Origin: Nemertoderma westbladi
Lineage: Eukaryota; Xenacoelomorpha; Nemertodermatida; Nemertodermatidae
Direction: 5' to 3'
DNA length: 64,000 bases
Assembly: GCA_032718475.1 (NCBI GenBank)
Contig: JAUCBJ010001088.1
Coordinates: 62,001-126,000, forward strand
Positions 1-10,023 of this stretch are shown piece by piece; within the stretch, counting starts at the first letter, position 1, and each line of letters opens with the position of its first letter. The notes under the pieces are model-generated. The model ran no database searches. It worked only from the letters and a program-made list of their open reading frames with translations, and was not told the origin of the DNA. The translations under genes and the position numbers were made by a program.

Positions 1-1127
1 TTATGTCCACCAAAGTACACATACAGAAAAATAGCTTTTTATGTCCACTAAATACCGGTACAGTAATGAAACGGCTTTTATGTCCGTTAAAACATCTATA
101 GAGTACTTTGCGGGGAAAAAATGACTAGCTAATCCCGCAAAAGCTTTTACACCGCTCCCAGAAAATGGGATTTAATTCTATAAAATATAAAAAATCACAG
201 TTTCTCAAATATAAAAATACTCTAAACAGTTAGTTTTTCTTGCGCGGACGGCGTTTACGCAGTTTTTTGAGGCTAGCAAGAGTCCTTTTCTCTTTGGGGC
301 GAGCCACTTTACTATGAGGGCTGTAACTCCTGGGTGAAGGGTGCAATACAATTGCATCAGAAGGTTTAGGATTATGGTCGGTGTCTCACCCATTTCGATA
401 TGCTTATCCTCGAGCTGATTTTCCTCCGCTTATCGTTGGATGCGTTCGTCCAAAACTCTTGCAGAGAATAGGGTCGTCCAAGTTCGATATCCTCTTAGAG
501 ATTCTGAATTTCCTGATCGAACTGAGATAAAGTTAATTCGTTTATCGCTTGGACTTGCTACTGCAATTTACGTTTCTCTAAACCATTGTAGGTTCATTTT
601 CAGATCTTTTGATGAATAGTGTCCAACGCATTTCGTATAACTCTTTCCTCCGCCTCGGTGACAGGTTGTATCGGGTTAAACAGGGACGATGATGGGACGG
701 CGTCCCAATCCGACTAAGTAAGATGGGTGAATATTTAAGGGAGCCCACAACCGGAGTGCCACCGACTAACTGTTCGGGTAACGTAACACTAGATCTTTGA
801 ACAGTGAGTACAGTTCGAGAGGATCCATGATACTATTAGGATCAAGAGTCATGAGGTCTAAATAGGGAATGATGAGGTCTGACCGAGTATTCTGGTACTC
901 TGATCATAGGTTTATTTAAGGATCGCTTGAGTCGAGCGAGCGTAGGTGATACATCGAACAAGTTTCGCTCAAAACTCCCGTAAATATAGCGAGTAAAACC
1001 GTGTTTAAAGCAACGTCTCCGCGGATGTTTATGTCTTTCCGCTTATTGGTTGGGTCCCGGGCATTCATTGCAATAATACCAAAGACGCACGTCTTGTAGG
1101 AGAAACGCGGGTGATATTTATTCGGTT
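1..1127 (-). other. Unassigned region with degenerate minus-strand coding remnants
   Basis: No intact gene is seen. On the minus strand several short open stretches occur. One ends at 230-232 with a very basic Lys/Arg-rich tail (many RK and KK pairs), and another near 820-840 reads MDPLELYSLFKDLV. They are separated by stops and frame changes. They lie downstream, in the same orientation, of the open frame at 1128-1574 and may be later parts of one decayed gene or element. I recognise no family. Confidence 0.25.
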
Positions 1128-1574
1128 TTACAATGTTTCTCTTAAGAATTCCAAATATACGTTGGAGTTACCGCGTTTATCCGGTTCTTTAACGTCTTCT
1201 CTTTCGAGTCGATTTCGAATAGAATTTTCGCATTCGATTCTCAATTTATCGTTCCGACTCCGCTGGGTATGATATTTAAATAGGACCATTTCCCTTACGG
1301 TGTCTATATCGTCCGTATCGTGTAGGTCGATAGGATGACCAGTAGTTAAGAAGTCCCTATACGTACCATTACGATGCGTATAGCGAGCGGTGAATTTTCT
1401 ATAGTCCAACTCACGCGTGAGCTGCTCTTGGGACATTGGCGGTTCGATATAACGACCATCGTCCTCTGCAGCAGTTGGACCAGCATCGCCGCGTATTAAG
1501 CTATCAACAAACGCCTGCAACGGTAGAGTATATCGTTCCCTGACACCAAGATCATCTTCTATCAACTCAGTCAT
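1128..1574 (-). CDS. Hypothetical protein, 148 aa, unrecognised
   Basis: A 148-codon minus-strand frame starts at an ATG at 1574 and ends before a short AT-rich gap. The product is hydrophilic and charged, with an acidic first third and an Arg/Glu-rich last third. There are no Cys clusters, membrane segments or signal peptide. Its G+C-richer base use differs from the AT-rich flank at 1600-2700, which suggests real past coding. Arg/Glu/Asp-rich composition and the neighbouring retroelements suggest a gag-like or element-encoded protein, but no family motif is visible. It could also be an internal exon fragment. Confidence 0.35.
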   Translation of the reverse strand: MTELIEDDLGVRERYTLPLQAFVDSLIRGDAGPTAAEDDGRYIEPPMSQEQLTRELDYRKFTARYTHRNGTYRDFLTTGHPIDLHDTDDIDTVREMVLFKYHTQRSRNDKLRIECENSIRNRLEREDVKEPDKRGNSNVYLEFLRETL

Positions 1575-1909
1575 ATCTGCTATATGAGTTTATTAATATT
1601 ATAATGAGTTTATATTTAGGCGAGCGGGCGTCGCTGCCTACCCCTCTCTGCCCCCGGACAGTGCGAGATCCTCAGCGCTGGTGTACTTTTGCCGATGTGC
1701 CTATCGCCAACGTCGTAGCTGCACAACGACTACAACAACCAGCACGAGTCACTCCACCGTCCGTCCCAAAGGCTTAGATATACTTCAGGTTCTTCCATTA
1801 ATTAATGGAATTTTGGGAATATTATAAATTGTATAAAAATAACAATTTATTGAATTCATTAAAATATGAATTTAAATTTATTCCCGTAAATTTTATTATT
1901 TAATGTTAA
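1575..1909. other. Gene-free stretch
   Basis: A short G+C-rich segment (1620-1770) is followed by AT-rich sequence. I see no coding frame, RNA gene or clear repeat here. Confidence 0.5.
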
Positions 1910-2185
1910 ATAGACACAATTTTATTCCAGAACAAGTCTGGGGACTGGGATCCTTGATTCTAGGGATTTGTCCTTTTAAGAGTATCGGTAAGTGCTACGA
2001 TATCTTAATCGACTATAATTTTAAAGGATCTAAAATTTGACCGATTTTGTAAATATTAATAGTTAATATTTAGGATGGGCACCAGTTTATTCCAGAACTT
2101 ATCTGGGGACGTTAACCACTGATTCTAGAATTTTGTCTTTCAAGTATATTGGTGGGTGCCGCGATATCTTAATCGACTAGAATTG
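1910..2185. repeat. Diverged direct duplication, about 163 bp apart
   Basis: Two related blocks start near 1918 and 2081. Both carry the signature TTATTCCAGAAC-TCTGGGGA, then TTGATTCTAG or CTGATTCTAG, and both end with CGATATCTTAATCGACTA. The copies differ by many substitutions, so this is an old tandem duplication of unknown origin. Confidence 0.6.
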
Positions 2186-2721
2186 TAGATGGTCAAAGGG
2201 TTTAACAGATTTATTTTGCGTTATACGCTACTGTTAAAGGGACATCACGCTACTATATGTATTATTTAATATACGGTATGAGAGCAATATCACACGAAGC
2301 AATGTCAGTGTGAAGAGGCAAGTCGTTTCCAAGGTCTACCCAGAGCTTGGTTTAGCTGAGACACGAGGATCTGAACTTTGCATTCCTAATACTCTGCCTA
2401 CCAATAATACTTGAATATAGTAGTGGCTTTATTGTACTTTGATAAGTACAGACATTTCATCTTACTGTAGTTACGTATTTGTAATGTAATACGGACAGTA
2501 AGGAAAGAGAAAAAAGAATTATTTCTCGCCGTCGCACTAAATATATAATATATAAGTAATAAACGCGAATATATATTGCACTAAATAATTGCTAAAATAA
2601 TATTCTACTAAATAAAATTAAAGAAAACGATTATAATGAAATTACATAATAATACATACAGAATATAAAATAATAAAAATAAATATAAAATAATATAGTC
2701 ACACACCCACTCCGTATGTTG
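2186..2721. other. AT-rich gene-free stretch
   Basis: Very AT-rich from about 2500 on, with runs of TAATAAAAATAAATATAAAATAATAT. No coding frame is visible. This flank should hold the 3' part and LTR of the adjacent BEL/Pao element, but no integrase or LTR is recognisable, so that element is truncated here. Confidence 0.5.
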
Positions 2722-3249
2722 TTACGTTATGGAGTCCCTATATATTTGTTGGATTAGGGAGGTGGTCGTGGGAAGAGTATCTTGCCTTCCATAGTTTCCG
2801 GACAGTTTTCGGTTTCTTTCCAGTAAACATAAACGACCAGCTGGGCGATTGAGTTGTTGGGTTACTTTCTCCGCTCCCTTGGCCTGTCTAATCTTAGCCG
2901 GGGTAAGATGAGGAGTCCATTCATCTTCTTTACTTAGGAAGTCGGGTCCACCTAACCACGCTGGAGTATCTATCAGTTCTTGAGGAGTTGCTCCTCTGGA
3001 AGCGATGTCGGCTAGATTGATCATCTCGGGACAATGTCTCCATTGATCTACATTGGAGTTGATATCGTCATTATCTGAGGAGTATGGTGTTCCCTCAGTT
3101 GGGTCGTCAACTTCACTGCTCTCCACTTCCCGTTCACTTAATTGATATACCTGTTCTTTCGGTAATCTTTCCATGAGAGTTCTACGGGAAGGGCCAGTAA
3201 AGTACCAACCCACTCTAGTTCTTCCCGCATAAGCTTGTAGTGGTTGCGG
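2722..3249 (-). pseudogene. BEL/Pao pol remnant (protease end fused to RNase H end)
   Basis: This frame continues the gag-protease frame after a single TAA at 3250-3252. The first residues (TRVGWYFTGP) resemble the Thr-Arg-hGly-Trp-h-hGly segment that closes the Pao protease region (DUF1758). About 60 residues later it reads WRHCPEMINLADIASRG followed by LIDTPAWLGGPDFL, the signature at the C-terminal end of the BEL/Pao RNase H. Some 600 expected residues of reverse transcriptase are absent, so a large internal deletion joined the two parts, near the acidic TPYSSDNDDINSNVDQ stretch. The frame ends at 2722 with no integrase behind it. Confidence 0.75.
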
Positions 3250-6200
3250 TTAAGCAGGCCGTTTCTCTAATGTCTCGAGCGCTTCATGCGCATTTTGACC
3301 GATGAGTATTTGGACTCCAGGGTAATCGGTGTTGAATCTAGGTATTTCAAGCTGCTGGGTGAAATCGTCCTCATCCCAGTTATAAGGTTCCACTTGGCTG
3401 GTAGCGAAGTTCTTTATCGCCTCTATTTTTACTGACCTTATACTATGTTCTCCTAGTTCATCCTGGGGTGTGGACAATGCGCCTACATAATAATCCGCTG
3501 TTACGGTAGATTTCCAAACTTGCATTATTCCTGACATGTTTAGCTTAGTTCGGTATTTGGGTTGTCCAGCAAAGATGTCCTCGGCTAGTTCTTTGTCGAT
3601 GAATGTTCCTGTGCTACCGGAGTCAAGGAGGGCGTTTACTATATAACTCCTTTGAGGTCCGTGGACCCGTAACTGGACTACAGGAAATTCTCGGATCCCT
3701 ACATTGGAAGTTGGCGCTTTCCAAGATGGTTGTTGATTAGAAGTAGTTAGGGTGAGGTCGCTGTCTGGGACTTTTTCATACATGAGTGCTCGATACACTG
3801 CGGTATTTATCATGTAACAGGATTCGTTTTCGTCAGAGAACTCGTCCGTATAGAATCCTTCCATCTCAGAACTTTGGTCAGTGTCGTTCACATCACTGAA
3901 TTGGACATGTAATTCGGAATCACTCACCTGACCCTGGCTGTTTCGCTCGAATTCAGTGTGCAACAAGATATGATGCTTCGCGCCGCACTTTGCACACCTG
4001 GTGTCAGAGTAACAGGTTCGCCGTTGGTGTCCTTGTCTGAGGCAATTATAACACAACCGCTTATCCCACATGACTTCCCGTCTCTCTGTTAATGATTTCT
4101 TTAGGAATTCATCACACATATTCAAACGGTGGGTCCCGTCACATAGCACACATTTCGGTTTGATGTTTCTTACCTTATTTTGAATAACATTGTGCACACT
4201 CGTTCTTTCTTCGGGCTTTCTCACTTGAATTCTCTTAGGAGACGTGGTTCGAGACTTGAATTTACTTACCTGTTCTTTAGGTGTTTTATTGACATAATAA
4301 GATCTTTCAGTATCTTTCCCGCTATCCTCTCCTTGAGAGGTCTGGCTTTCGCCGTCGTCGGTATAACATACTGGTGTTACCTTTCTCTTAGAAACGGGTT
4401 TCTCACTTACCTTACTTTCCGATGTCTTCTCTCTGGACTGCTTTATGAGCTGTAATTTCACCTCGCCATCCAGGAATGACATGAGATCAGCCATGGTAGG
4501 GTCTCGTTGTTGTTGTTCCATCATATATAACACTTTCTTGTCCCAGCGTGTACCTACTCCACCTTTCGGTAAAGTAGAAGTCACTGCTCTAATAACCATA
4601 GCACTCTGATACTCATGAGACTTACCTAGCCAATCTAATTGTCGGCAGATCTCCTGAATCTCATCGGAAAACTCGATAATCCCGCTGCTAATAAACTTTC
4701 GGGGCGCTACCAACTTTGCATACAAATACCCAGCTATGTTATTCCTATTACCATACCTGAAGTTTAGAGTATCCCAAACTTGTCTTAATCCATCTGGATG
4801 TCCAACAAATTTTAACGCCATTAACTTAGGAGGTCCTTCCAAGCATTCGATGAGGTATCTGAGTTTCTCTCCGTTAGATAGCACAGAGTTCTGTATGTTA
4901 TCTTTATAATATTCATTAAAAGGTAACCATTTCATCTCATCTCCATTGAACTTGACGATCTCTCCCACCTTTACCGCTTGACGGGCTTCGGTTCTAGCCA
5001 TTTGACGCGTAAAACTTTCTTGGGCCATCGTGTTATTTAATATCGAGTTATCGGTATATAAATTTCTCGGATTATTATCAAGTCTATATGGGATATCATT
5101 GTCAACAGGTTTATAATTACCCTTAATAGGGTTTACTATAGGAGTTTCTACTTCGCTAGCAGTATAGATGCGTGTAGGCTCCACACCTTGCGCATGAGAT
5201 ACTTCAGACCTAACGGGCTGACACATTGTTACAGAGGGTGGTGATATACCCTTTTGTAAATTTACTAATTTATAGCGTTCTAGCGCGATACTTTGCTGCA
5301 CTTCTTGCAACTCTAACCTACTTTCCTTTACAGTTCCCTTTAACTGTTGAACAGTCCCTTCTAACTCTCGGACCTGTTGGGAGGAGCGCACTCGATTCTC
5401 CTTCATCTCTCCGAGGAGAATGTCCATCCCCCGCCGTCTCTCGTCTACACAATCAACCGCCGAAGCGGGATCCGCCAACGTCGTAGCGGGCAGACGAGGG
5501 ACTACGGGCGATATATCCTTTATATTTCGCTCGGAGTCCAGGACCGACACTGTTTCAGGGGCTGCTCCTCTAGGCACGGATAATTTGGTGCTGTGTAAAG
5601 GGAATTTAAAGGTAGGTTCTGGGAGTACAGGTGTCTCTATCACCGAAGGGGTGATTTCAAGAACAGGCCTAATTATTTCAGGCTCATCTACTATAGTAGG
5701 GAGTCTTTCTATTTTAATTATTTGGTCTGTGGGTTCTGTACTACCTAAGCCTGCGCTAGTTAGTTGTCTTTTAACAGCTGGCGGCAAATCAGGCAATTTC
5801 TGACAGTGAGATGTTCTTCTACATCTGCTTAGACGAGATCTATTTCCTCCGCCTTCAGCATCGGTGGTATCGCCTTCTTCAGATGATGTATATCCCTGTC
5901 TTTTGGGAGTAGATCGATTCATCATCTGCATATTACTAGCTGTTAACTGTTTACTGAAGTTATCTTGCTTCTCTTGAAGATTTTCCAACTCTAGTTGGGT
6001 TGTCTCTTCAGATGCCCTCCGTTCTGCTTCTGCCACTGCTATTTTTCTTTCCGCTTCGGCCGCTGCCGCTTTTACCTCTGCCGCTGCCGCTTTTCTATCC
6101 GCTTCTACTGCCGCAGCTGCCGCTTTTGCCTCTGCCGCTGCCGCTTTTGCCTCTGCTGCTGCCTCTGCCGCTTTTCTATCCGCTTCTGCCGCTGCCACTG

Positions 6201-7392
6201 CCGCTGCTGCTGTCTTTCTATCTTCTATACGTTTTTTCTTTTCTTGTTCTTCTTGGACTCTAGCGATGCGGAGTTGTTCATCAAATTTAGCTTGGTTCGC
6301 AGCTATCCTATCCACATCGATTGCGTCCAACACAAGCTTGGCTCCTTCACTATTAGGGCTAAGTCCATCCAGCCATCTCCTCAACTCTTCGTCCCCTACA
6401 AAGCGTTGATAGTCTGACAGATAGATGTCAATAGCATCCCTCTTATGCGGTTTCTCTGCTGTCGCTTCACTTTCCACTTGGGAAAAGGTAGCGTCTGTGG
6501 ATTCTCCAAGTGTTGAGCGCTCATCTAACTGCGATTTCCATGGGGCAGCTCTTTGAACTTGGAGACTCACCCGCTGTAACCAGGTCTTTACGGCAACTTG
6601 CAACGACGTGTCTTGCTTTCTTTTCGAAGCCTCCTCAAAGGCAGATAAGATTAGTCTGATTCTTAGAATTCTTTCTCTAACTTGATAAAGCAGCTCTCCC
6701 TGCTCTTGAGGTCCTTGTGGTTGTCTAAACAGTTGTTCTTCTAATCGCTCCATAGAGCTGAAGAATCCCTGCACGTATCCGGCTGCTGACCTCTTCCATA
6801 CAGCTGGATCGATGGTTTCCTTTGTTACTCCCATCCTGTGTATGTCTTCCCAAGCAGCTTCCGATAAGTCAAACGGTAGTCCGGGTCCGGGGAAGCTCCA
6901 TTGCGACTCGACAATAGACTTCAGTTCTTCCCGTGTATATCCCGCATAACTATCCTTGGTTGATCGCTTACTTCTCGTCCAATCAATCTGGTGTTCCTCC
7001 ACCGCAATCAATACCCTGGTGAGTACGGCTGCAGGGAGGACGAGAAGGGGATCCGAATAAACCGTATCCGCTATCTTCGCTCCGCGTTCGGGCGTTAGCT
7101 CAACAGTATCCGAACTACTGGAGCTCTCGGGCCGCTGAGAACTAGGTTCTTGGCTAGGAGGTTGCTGCTGTTTGACAGCTGCTTCTTGATCCCGCTTAAC
7201 TTGGGCCCGAGTACCGATGATAGACCTACGGTGTTGGATTAGCCTAGGGTCTGATATTACTACAGGAGGGATGACCTTCCTCACAGTAGGAGGTGATCTG
7301 AACTTAGGTCTAGACTGTTCCACACCCCTATCTGAGTCGCAGATAGTTACATCTAATAAACTGTCTGACAGGTTCTGCTTAGTATCAGACAT
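3250..7392 (-). CDS. BEL/Pao Gag-protease polyprotein with long coiled-coil N-terminus
   Basis: An intact frame of about 1,380 codons. The best ATG is at 7392-7390 (MSDTKQN). Domains in order: a long charged N-terminal extension; an Ala/Glu/Lys-rich helical stretch at about residues 388-458 with repeated KAAAAE heptad-like units; a second coiled coil near 690-740; a DUF1759-type Gag core near 800-900 (IVKFNGDEMKWLPFNEYY); two or three CCHC-like zinc knuckles near 1078-1150 (CVLCDGTHRLNMC, CYNCLRQGHQRRTC, CAKCGAKHH); and a retropepsin-like aspartic protease with LLDSGSTGTFID near 1257. The Gag core, knuckle and protease order is diagnostic of BEL/Pao. The roughly 780-residue N-terminal extension is unusually long for this family. 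The frame ends with a TAA directly after the protease core. Confidence 0.85.
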   Translation of the reverse strand: MSDTKQNLSDSLLDVTICDSDRGVEQSRPKFRSPPTVRKVIPPVVISDPRLIQHRRSIIGTRAQVKRDQEAAVKQQQPPSQEPSSQRPESSSSSDTVELTPERGAKIADTVYSDPLLVLPAAVLTRVLIAVEEHQIDWTRSKRSTKDSYAGYTREELKSIVESQWSFPGPGLPFDLSEAAWEDIHRMGVTKETIDPAVWKRSAAGYVQGFFSSMERLEEQLFRQPQGPQEQGELLYQVRERILRIRLILSAFEEASKRKQDTSLQVAVKTWLQRVSLQVQRAAPWKSQLDERSTLGESTDATFSQVESEATAEKPHKRDAIDIYLSDYQRFVGDEELRRWLDGLSPNSEGAKLVLDAIDVDRIAANQAKFDEQLRIARVQEEQEKKKRIEDRKTAAAAVAAAEADRKAAEAAAEAKAAAAEAKAAAAAVEADRKAAAAEVKAAAAEAERKIAVAEAERRASEETTQLELENLQEKQDNFSKQLTASNMQMMNRSTPKRQGYTSSEEGDTTDAEGGGNRSRLSRCRRTSHCQKLPDLPPAVKRQLTSAGLGSTEPTDQIIKIERLPTIVDEPEIIRPVLEITPSVIETPVLPEPTFKFPLHSTKLSVPRGAAPETVSVLDSERNIKDISPVVPRLPATTLADPASAVDCVDERRRGMDILLGEMKENRVRSSQQVRELEGTVQQLKGTVKESRLELQEVQQSIALERYKLVNLQKGISPPSVTMCQPVRSEVSHAQGVEPTRIYTASEVETPIVNPIKGNYKPVDNDIPYRLDNNPRNLYTDNSILNNTMAQESFTRQMARTEARQAVKVGEIVKFNGDEMKWLPFNEYYKDNIQNSVLSNGEKLRYLIECLEGPPKLMALKFVGHPDGLRQVWDTLNFRYGNRNNIAGYLYAKLVAPRKFISSGIIEFSDEIQEICRQLDWLGKSHEYQSAMVIRAVTSTLPKGGVGTRWDKKVLYMMEQQQRDPTMADLMSFLDGEVKLQLIKQSREKTSESKVSEKPVSKRKVTPVCYTDDGESQTSQGEDSGKDTERSYYVNKTPKEQVSKFKSRTTSPKRIQVRKPEERTSVHNVIQNKVRNIKPKCVLCDGTHRLNMCDEFLKKSLTERREVMWDKRLCYNCLRQGHQRRTCYSDTRCAKCGAKHHILLHTEFERNSQGQVSDSELHVQFSDVNDTDQSSEMEGFYTDEFSDENESCYMINTAVYRALMYEKVPDSDLTLTTSNQQPSWKAPTSNVGIREFPVVQLRVHGPQRSYIVNALLDSGSTGTFIDKELAEDIFAGQPKYRTKLNMSGIMQVWKSTVTADYYVGALSTPQDELGEHSIRSVKIEAIKNFATSQVEPYNWDEDDFTQQLEIPRFNTDYPGVQILIGQNAHEALETLEKRPA

Positions 7393-7432
7393 GTTTGTTT
7401 GCACAGTTGAATGCCTACTGCTATACTACAGT

Positions 7433-9862
7433 CTAAGCAAGAACACTAGAAGCAGCATGTTCTAATGAGCTGAGGAGCCGTTGGGCTCCCTGTAATGATT
7501 CTGAGAGTACTCCTAAGTCATCAGCAAAGTCTAGATCAGTTAGGTACTTGGCAGGATTTCCTCGACTTCTGGAGCCAGTAGGTGGAGTTATCATCACCCC
7601 ATCATCATTATGATGATCTAAGGACATGCGTAGAACATAGTCAACCACAATAATGAACAAGAATGGTGCAAGTGTGTCTCCTTGGAGGACGCCCCATAAC
7701 ACTTCAAATGGTTCTGTGTCACCGTCAACAGTAGACACAAATGTTGTCGAACCATCGTATACTGATCTGATTGCTGCAATAATTTCATCAGGAATCCCAT
7801 ATAATGAAAGTATGCTGAACATACGTGAGCGAGAGACTGAATCAAAGGCCTTGAAGAAGTCAACAAAGATAACAGCCAGATGCCTGTCTTTCTTTTTTGA
7901 TAATTCTTCAATTATCCTTCTAAGTGCCAAAATGGGCTCCATGGTCCCACGACCTTTACGGAACCCATTCTGATTTCCACGGAGCAGTCTCTCAATGGGA
8001 TCCCTGATGCGATTTAATAGAATCCTATTGTATAGCTTTGCAGCAATCGAGATCAAAGAGATTCCCCGAAAAGAACCATAGAGTGTTAGGTTGCCCTTCT
8101 TGGGAACTGGCACTAACTTATTTGTTTTCATTTCTTGTGGGACTCTTGTTGTACGGTACATGTCTACTATGATGGGATAGATGAGCTTTAAACACTCAGG
8201 TATTTTAAAGACCTCAGGGGGAACACCATCTACTCCACTGGCACGATTGGTCTTAATGCTCTTTGCAGCAGCCTTCACTTCTGCAAAGGAGATATCGCCA
8301 ATGGGAATATCTGGGAGTACAGACTCAGACACCTTTACTTCTATAAAGTTATCAGGCAATACCCTGTCATTATTGAGGAGCTTTTCAAAGTGGGCTTTCC
8401 AACCATTGAGGCGATCGGCTGGTGATTCAGCCTTAACCTTGGTGGTTGGTTGGCTTTTCCGCCCAGTAAGCAGATTGATCGATTTCCATGCCTGGGATGA
8501 TTGCCTGCTGTCGTCAGCATCATTGATGGCATCAACCTGTTGGTTTATTAGCTCCTGTAGATTAACAGAGTACTGCCTGTTCAGGGACCTAGATGCAGCC
8601 TTAACTGCATTCTTGGCCGCTGTAGTCTGTTTGAGTCGGGACTCTTTCTGCGCCTTATGAAGGTCATTTCGGCACTTTTGAATTTTGTTGTCAGTCCAGG
8701 GGGCCCTTTTCCTGTTTCGAGGGTATAGAGGAACTGTTTCTGCAGCTGCTAACTTAACTGTTTCTGTAAAGGCAGTATAGCCCTCACAGTGATCTGCCGC
8801 CTCAGAGGCAAGAGCCTCATACCTGTTGCTCAGCTGTAGTGTGAAGCTGGATCTCACACTTGGCTGTTGCAACAGAGAGGACCAGTCATGCCGTGGCAAG
8901 GCAGATTTCGTTGTTCTGCTAGCACGCAGACTAAGTCTTACCTTGGCCACAATAAGGCGGTGATCACTGGAGAAGGGTCGAAGTGTAAATGCATTACAGT
9001 CTTGTATAGAGCTCCTGTATTTCCTACGAAACAGAATATGGTCTATCTGGGACTTGTGACCACTGGGTCCACTATGAGTCCATAGCTTTCCAGTTCGCTT
9101 CTTGAACTGGGTTCCAGCCGAAAACAATCCATTTCCAGAGATAAAATCCTGAAGATGGACAGAATTTCGGTTAACACTACTGCTATAGACCCAGGGCGAT
9201 GTAGGTGATTGATGCAGACTTGCATTAAAGTCTCCCAGGAATGTTAAGAATTCATGCTGATCCACTCCATCAGTAGCTGCTTGTAGATTGTGGTAGAAAT
9301 TTTCCACCTCCTCTACAGTGGCAACACTAGTTGGAGAGTAGCACACAATCAGAACCACCTTAGGAAACTTCTTAGCCAGTCTTCCAGAACATGAGAAGTG
9401 GCAACGGATGATGCGGTTAGAGATTTGGTCTATTTTGTCCAATGCTGCATGTGCAGTTGGATTCATCAATAACCCATTGCCACTATCATCTGCTGACGCG
9501 AGGGCGAGTCGCCAACCGCCCCCCATGTCCTTAATCAGAACCTCATCATTCTGTCCAGTCTGCATTCGGTGCTCTTGAACACCCACTGCGCTAAGAGAAA
9601 GCTTATCTGCCAAGGCAGTCAGCTCACCTTGTCGCATTGGGGACCCGAGTGTTAGGGTGTTTACTGAGGCTAGTCTAGTGACTTGCCTCAGATTCACCAA
9701 TGGCTTTGTTGGTCGGGGTGGAACATGAGAGTAGCCTCCAACTCCAGAATCCCTCTCCCCATCACAATCTGGCCTCCCTGGTGACCCAGGGTTTGGGCCA
9801 GAAAGGTCATCAGGAAAGGGACTCAAAGAATTGTTGACTGCTCTCTCTCTCCAGTAGGGGGT
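7433..9862 (-). CDS. LINE ORF2: AP endonuclease plus reverse transcriptase, 3'-truncated
   Basis: A minus-strand frame of about 800 codons. Residues about 60-300 are an apurinic-type endonuclease (LSAVGVQEHRM, LTFLGDFNASLH, SQIDHILFRRKY, FSSDHRLIVAKV). A reverse transcriptase follows from about 540, with VPVPKKGNLTLYGSFRGISL, FVDFFKAFDSVSR (motif A, near 653), GVLQGDTLAPFLF (near 717) and LDFADDLGVLSE (FADD catalytic box, near 767). The thumb and C-terminal region are missing because the frame stops soon after FADD, where BEL/Pao sequence begins. It is a non-LTR retrotransposon of the AP-endonuclease class. The clade is not certain. The frame has no ATG at its 5' end and probably continued from 9823-10023 through a (GA)n frameshift. 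Confidence 0.85.
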   Translation of the reverse strand, partial: TPYWRERAVNNSLSPFPDDLSGPNPGSPGRPDCDGERDSGVGGYSHVPPRPTKPLVNLRQVTRLASVNTLTLGSPMRQGELTALADKLSLSAVGVQEHRMQTGQNDEVLIKDMGGGWRLALASADDSGNGLLMNPTAHAALDKIDQISNRIIRCHFSCSGRLAKKFPKVVLIVCYSPTSVATVEEVENFYHNLQAATDGVDQHEFLTFLGDFNASLHQSPTSPWVYSSSVNRNSVHLQDFISGNGLFSAGTQFKKRTGKLWTHSGPSGHKSQIDHILFRRKYRSSIQDCNAFTLRPFSSDHRLIVAKVRLSLRASRTTKSALPRHDWSSLLQQPSVRSSFTLQLSNRYEALASEAADHCEGYTAFTETVKLAAAETVPLYPRNRKRAPWTDNKIQKCRNDLHKAQKESRLKQTTAAKNAVKAASRSLNRQYSVNLQELINQQVDAINDADDSRQSSQAWKSINLLTGRKSQPTTKVKAESPADRLNGWKAHFEKLLNNDRVLPDNFIEVKVSESVLPDIPIGDISFAEVKAAAKSIKTNRASGVDGVPPEVFKIPECLKLIYPIIVDMYRTTRVPQEMKTNKLVPVPKKGNLTLYGSFRGISLISIAAKLYNRILLNRIRDPIERLLRGNQNGFRKGRGTMEPILALRRIIEELSKKKDRHLAVIFVDFFKAFDSVSRSRMFSILSLYGIPDEIIAAIRSVYDGSTTFVSTVDGDTEPFEVLWGVLQGDTLAPFLFIIVVDYVLRMSLDHHNDDGVMITPPTGSRSRGNPAKYLTDLDFADDLGVLSESLQGAQRLLSSLEHAASSVLA

Positions 9863-10023
9863 GAGACAGGCAGCCGGTCAGGAGTTAACTGACGCCTGTG
9901 AGGCCGATTGTGTCCGGTAATTCCACTGGCCTCTAGTGGCCGGACCTCCGCATTGCTAATGTAATCCATAGTGGGGGTTGGGGGGTGCTTTTTTGCCGAG
10001 TCAGCTCTCGGGGCAAATACCAC
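9823..10023 (-). pseudogene. N-terminal part of the LINE ORF, frameshifted
   Basis: A 66-codon frame (MDYISNAEVRPLEASGITGH in its middle) ends at a stop in the other frame, just as the endonuclease frame opens. The switch point is a run of alternating GA/CT dinucleotides at about 9841-9853. A one-step length change in this dinucleotide run would join the two frames into one ORF. I therefore read this as the displaced N-terminus of the LINE protein rather than a separate gene. An ATG is present at MDY. Upstream, the frame runs straight into the 67-bp tandem repeats. Confidence 0.5.

Larger units (their letters stand above)
2722..7430 (-). mobile_element. BEL/Pao LTR retrotransposon, internally deleted and 3'-truncated
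   Basis: The element runs on the minus strand. Gag-protease (3250-7392) is followed, after one in-frame TAA, by a short frame that passes from the end of the protease region directly to the end of RNase H (2722-3249). Reverse transcriptase and most of RNase H are missing between them, and no integrase or LTRs are found. The 5' end abuts a truncated LINE at about 7405-7433, so two elements meet with no visible LTR. It cannot move by itself. Confidence 0.8.

Noticed and set aside
296-307. GGGGCGAGCCAC at the window start as another copy of the 56051 element
   Set aside because: Only 12 bases match, and here they encode part of a basic minus-strand frame, so chance is likely.
5226-6417. Plus-strand Leu/Pro/Cys-rich frames opposite the BEL/Pao Gag
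   Set aside because: Antisense of the Ala/Glu-rich coiled coil. The intact Gag frame explains the sequence.
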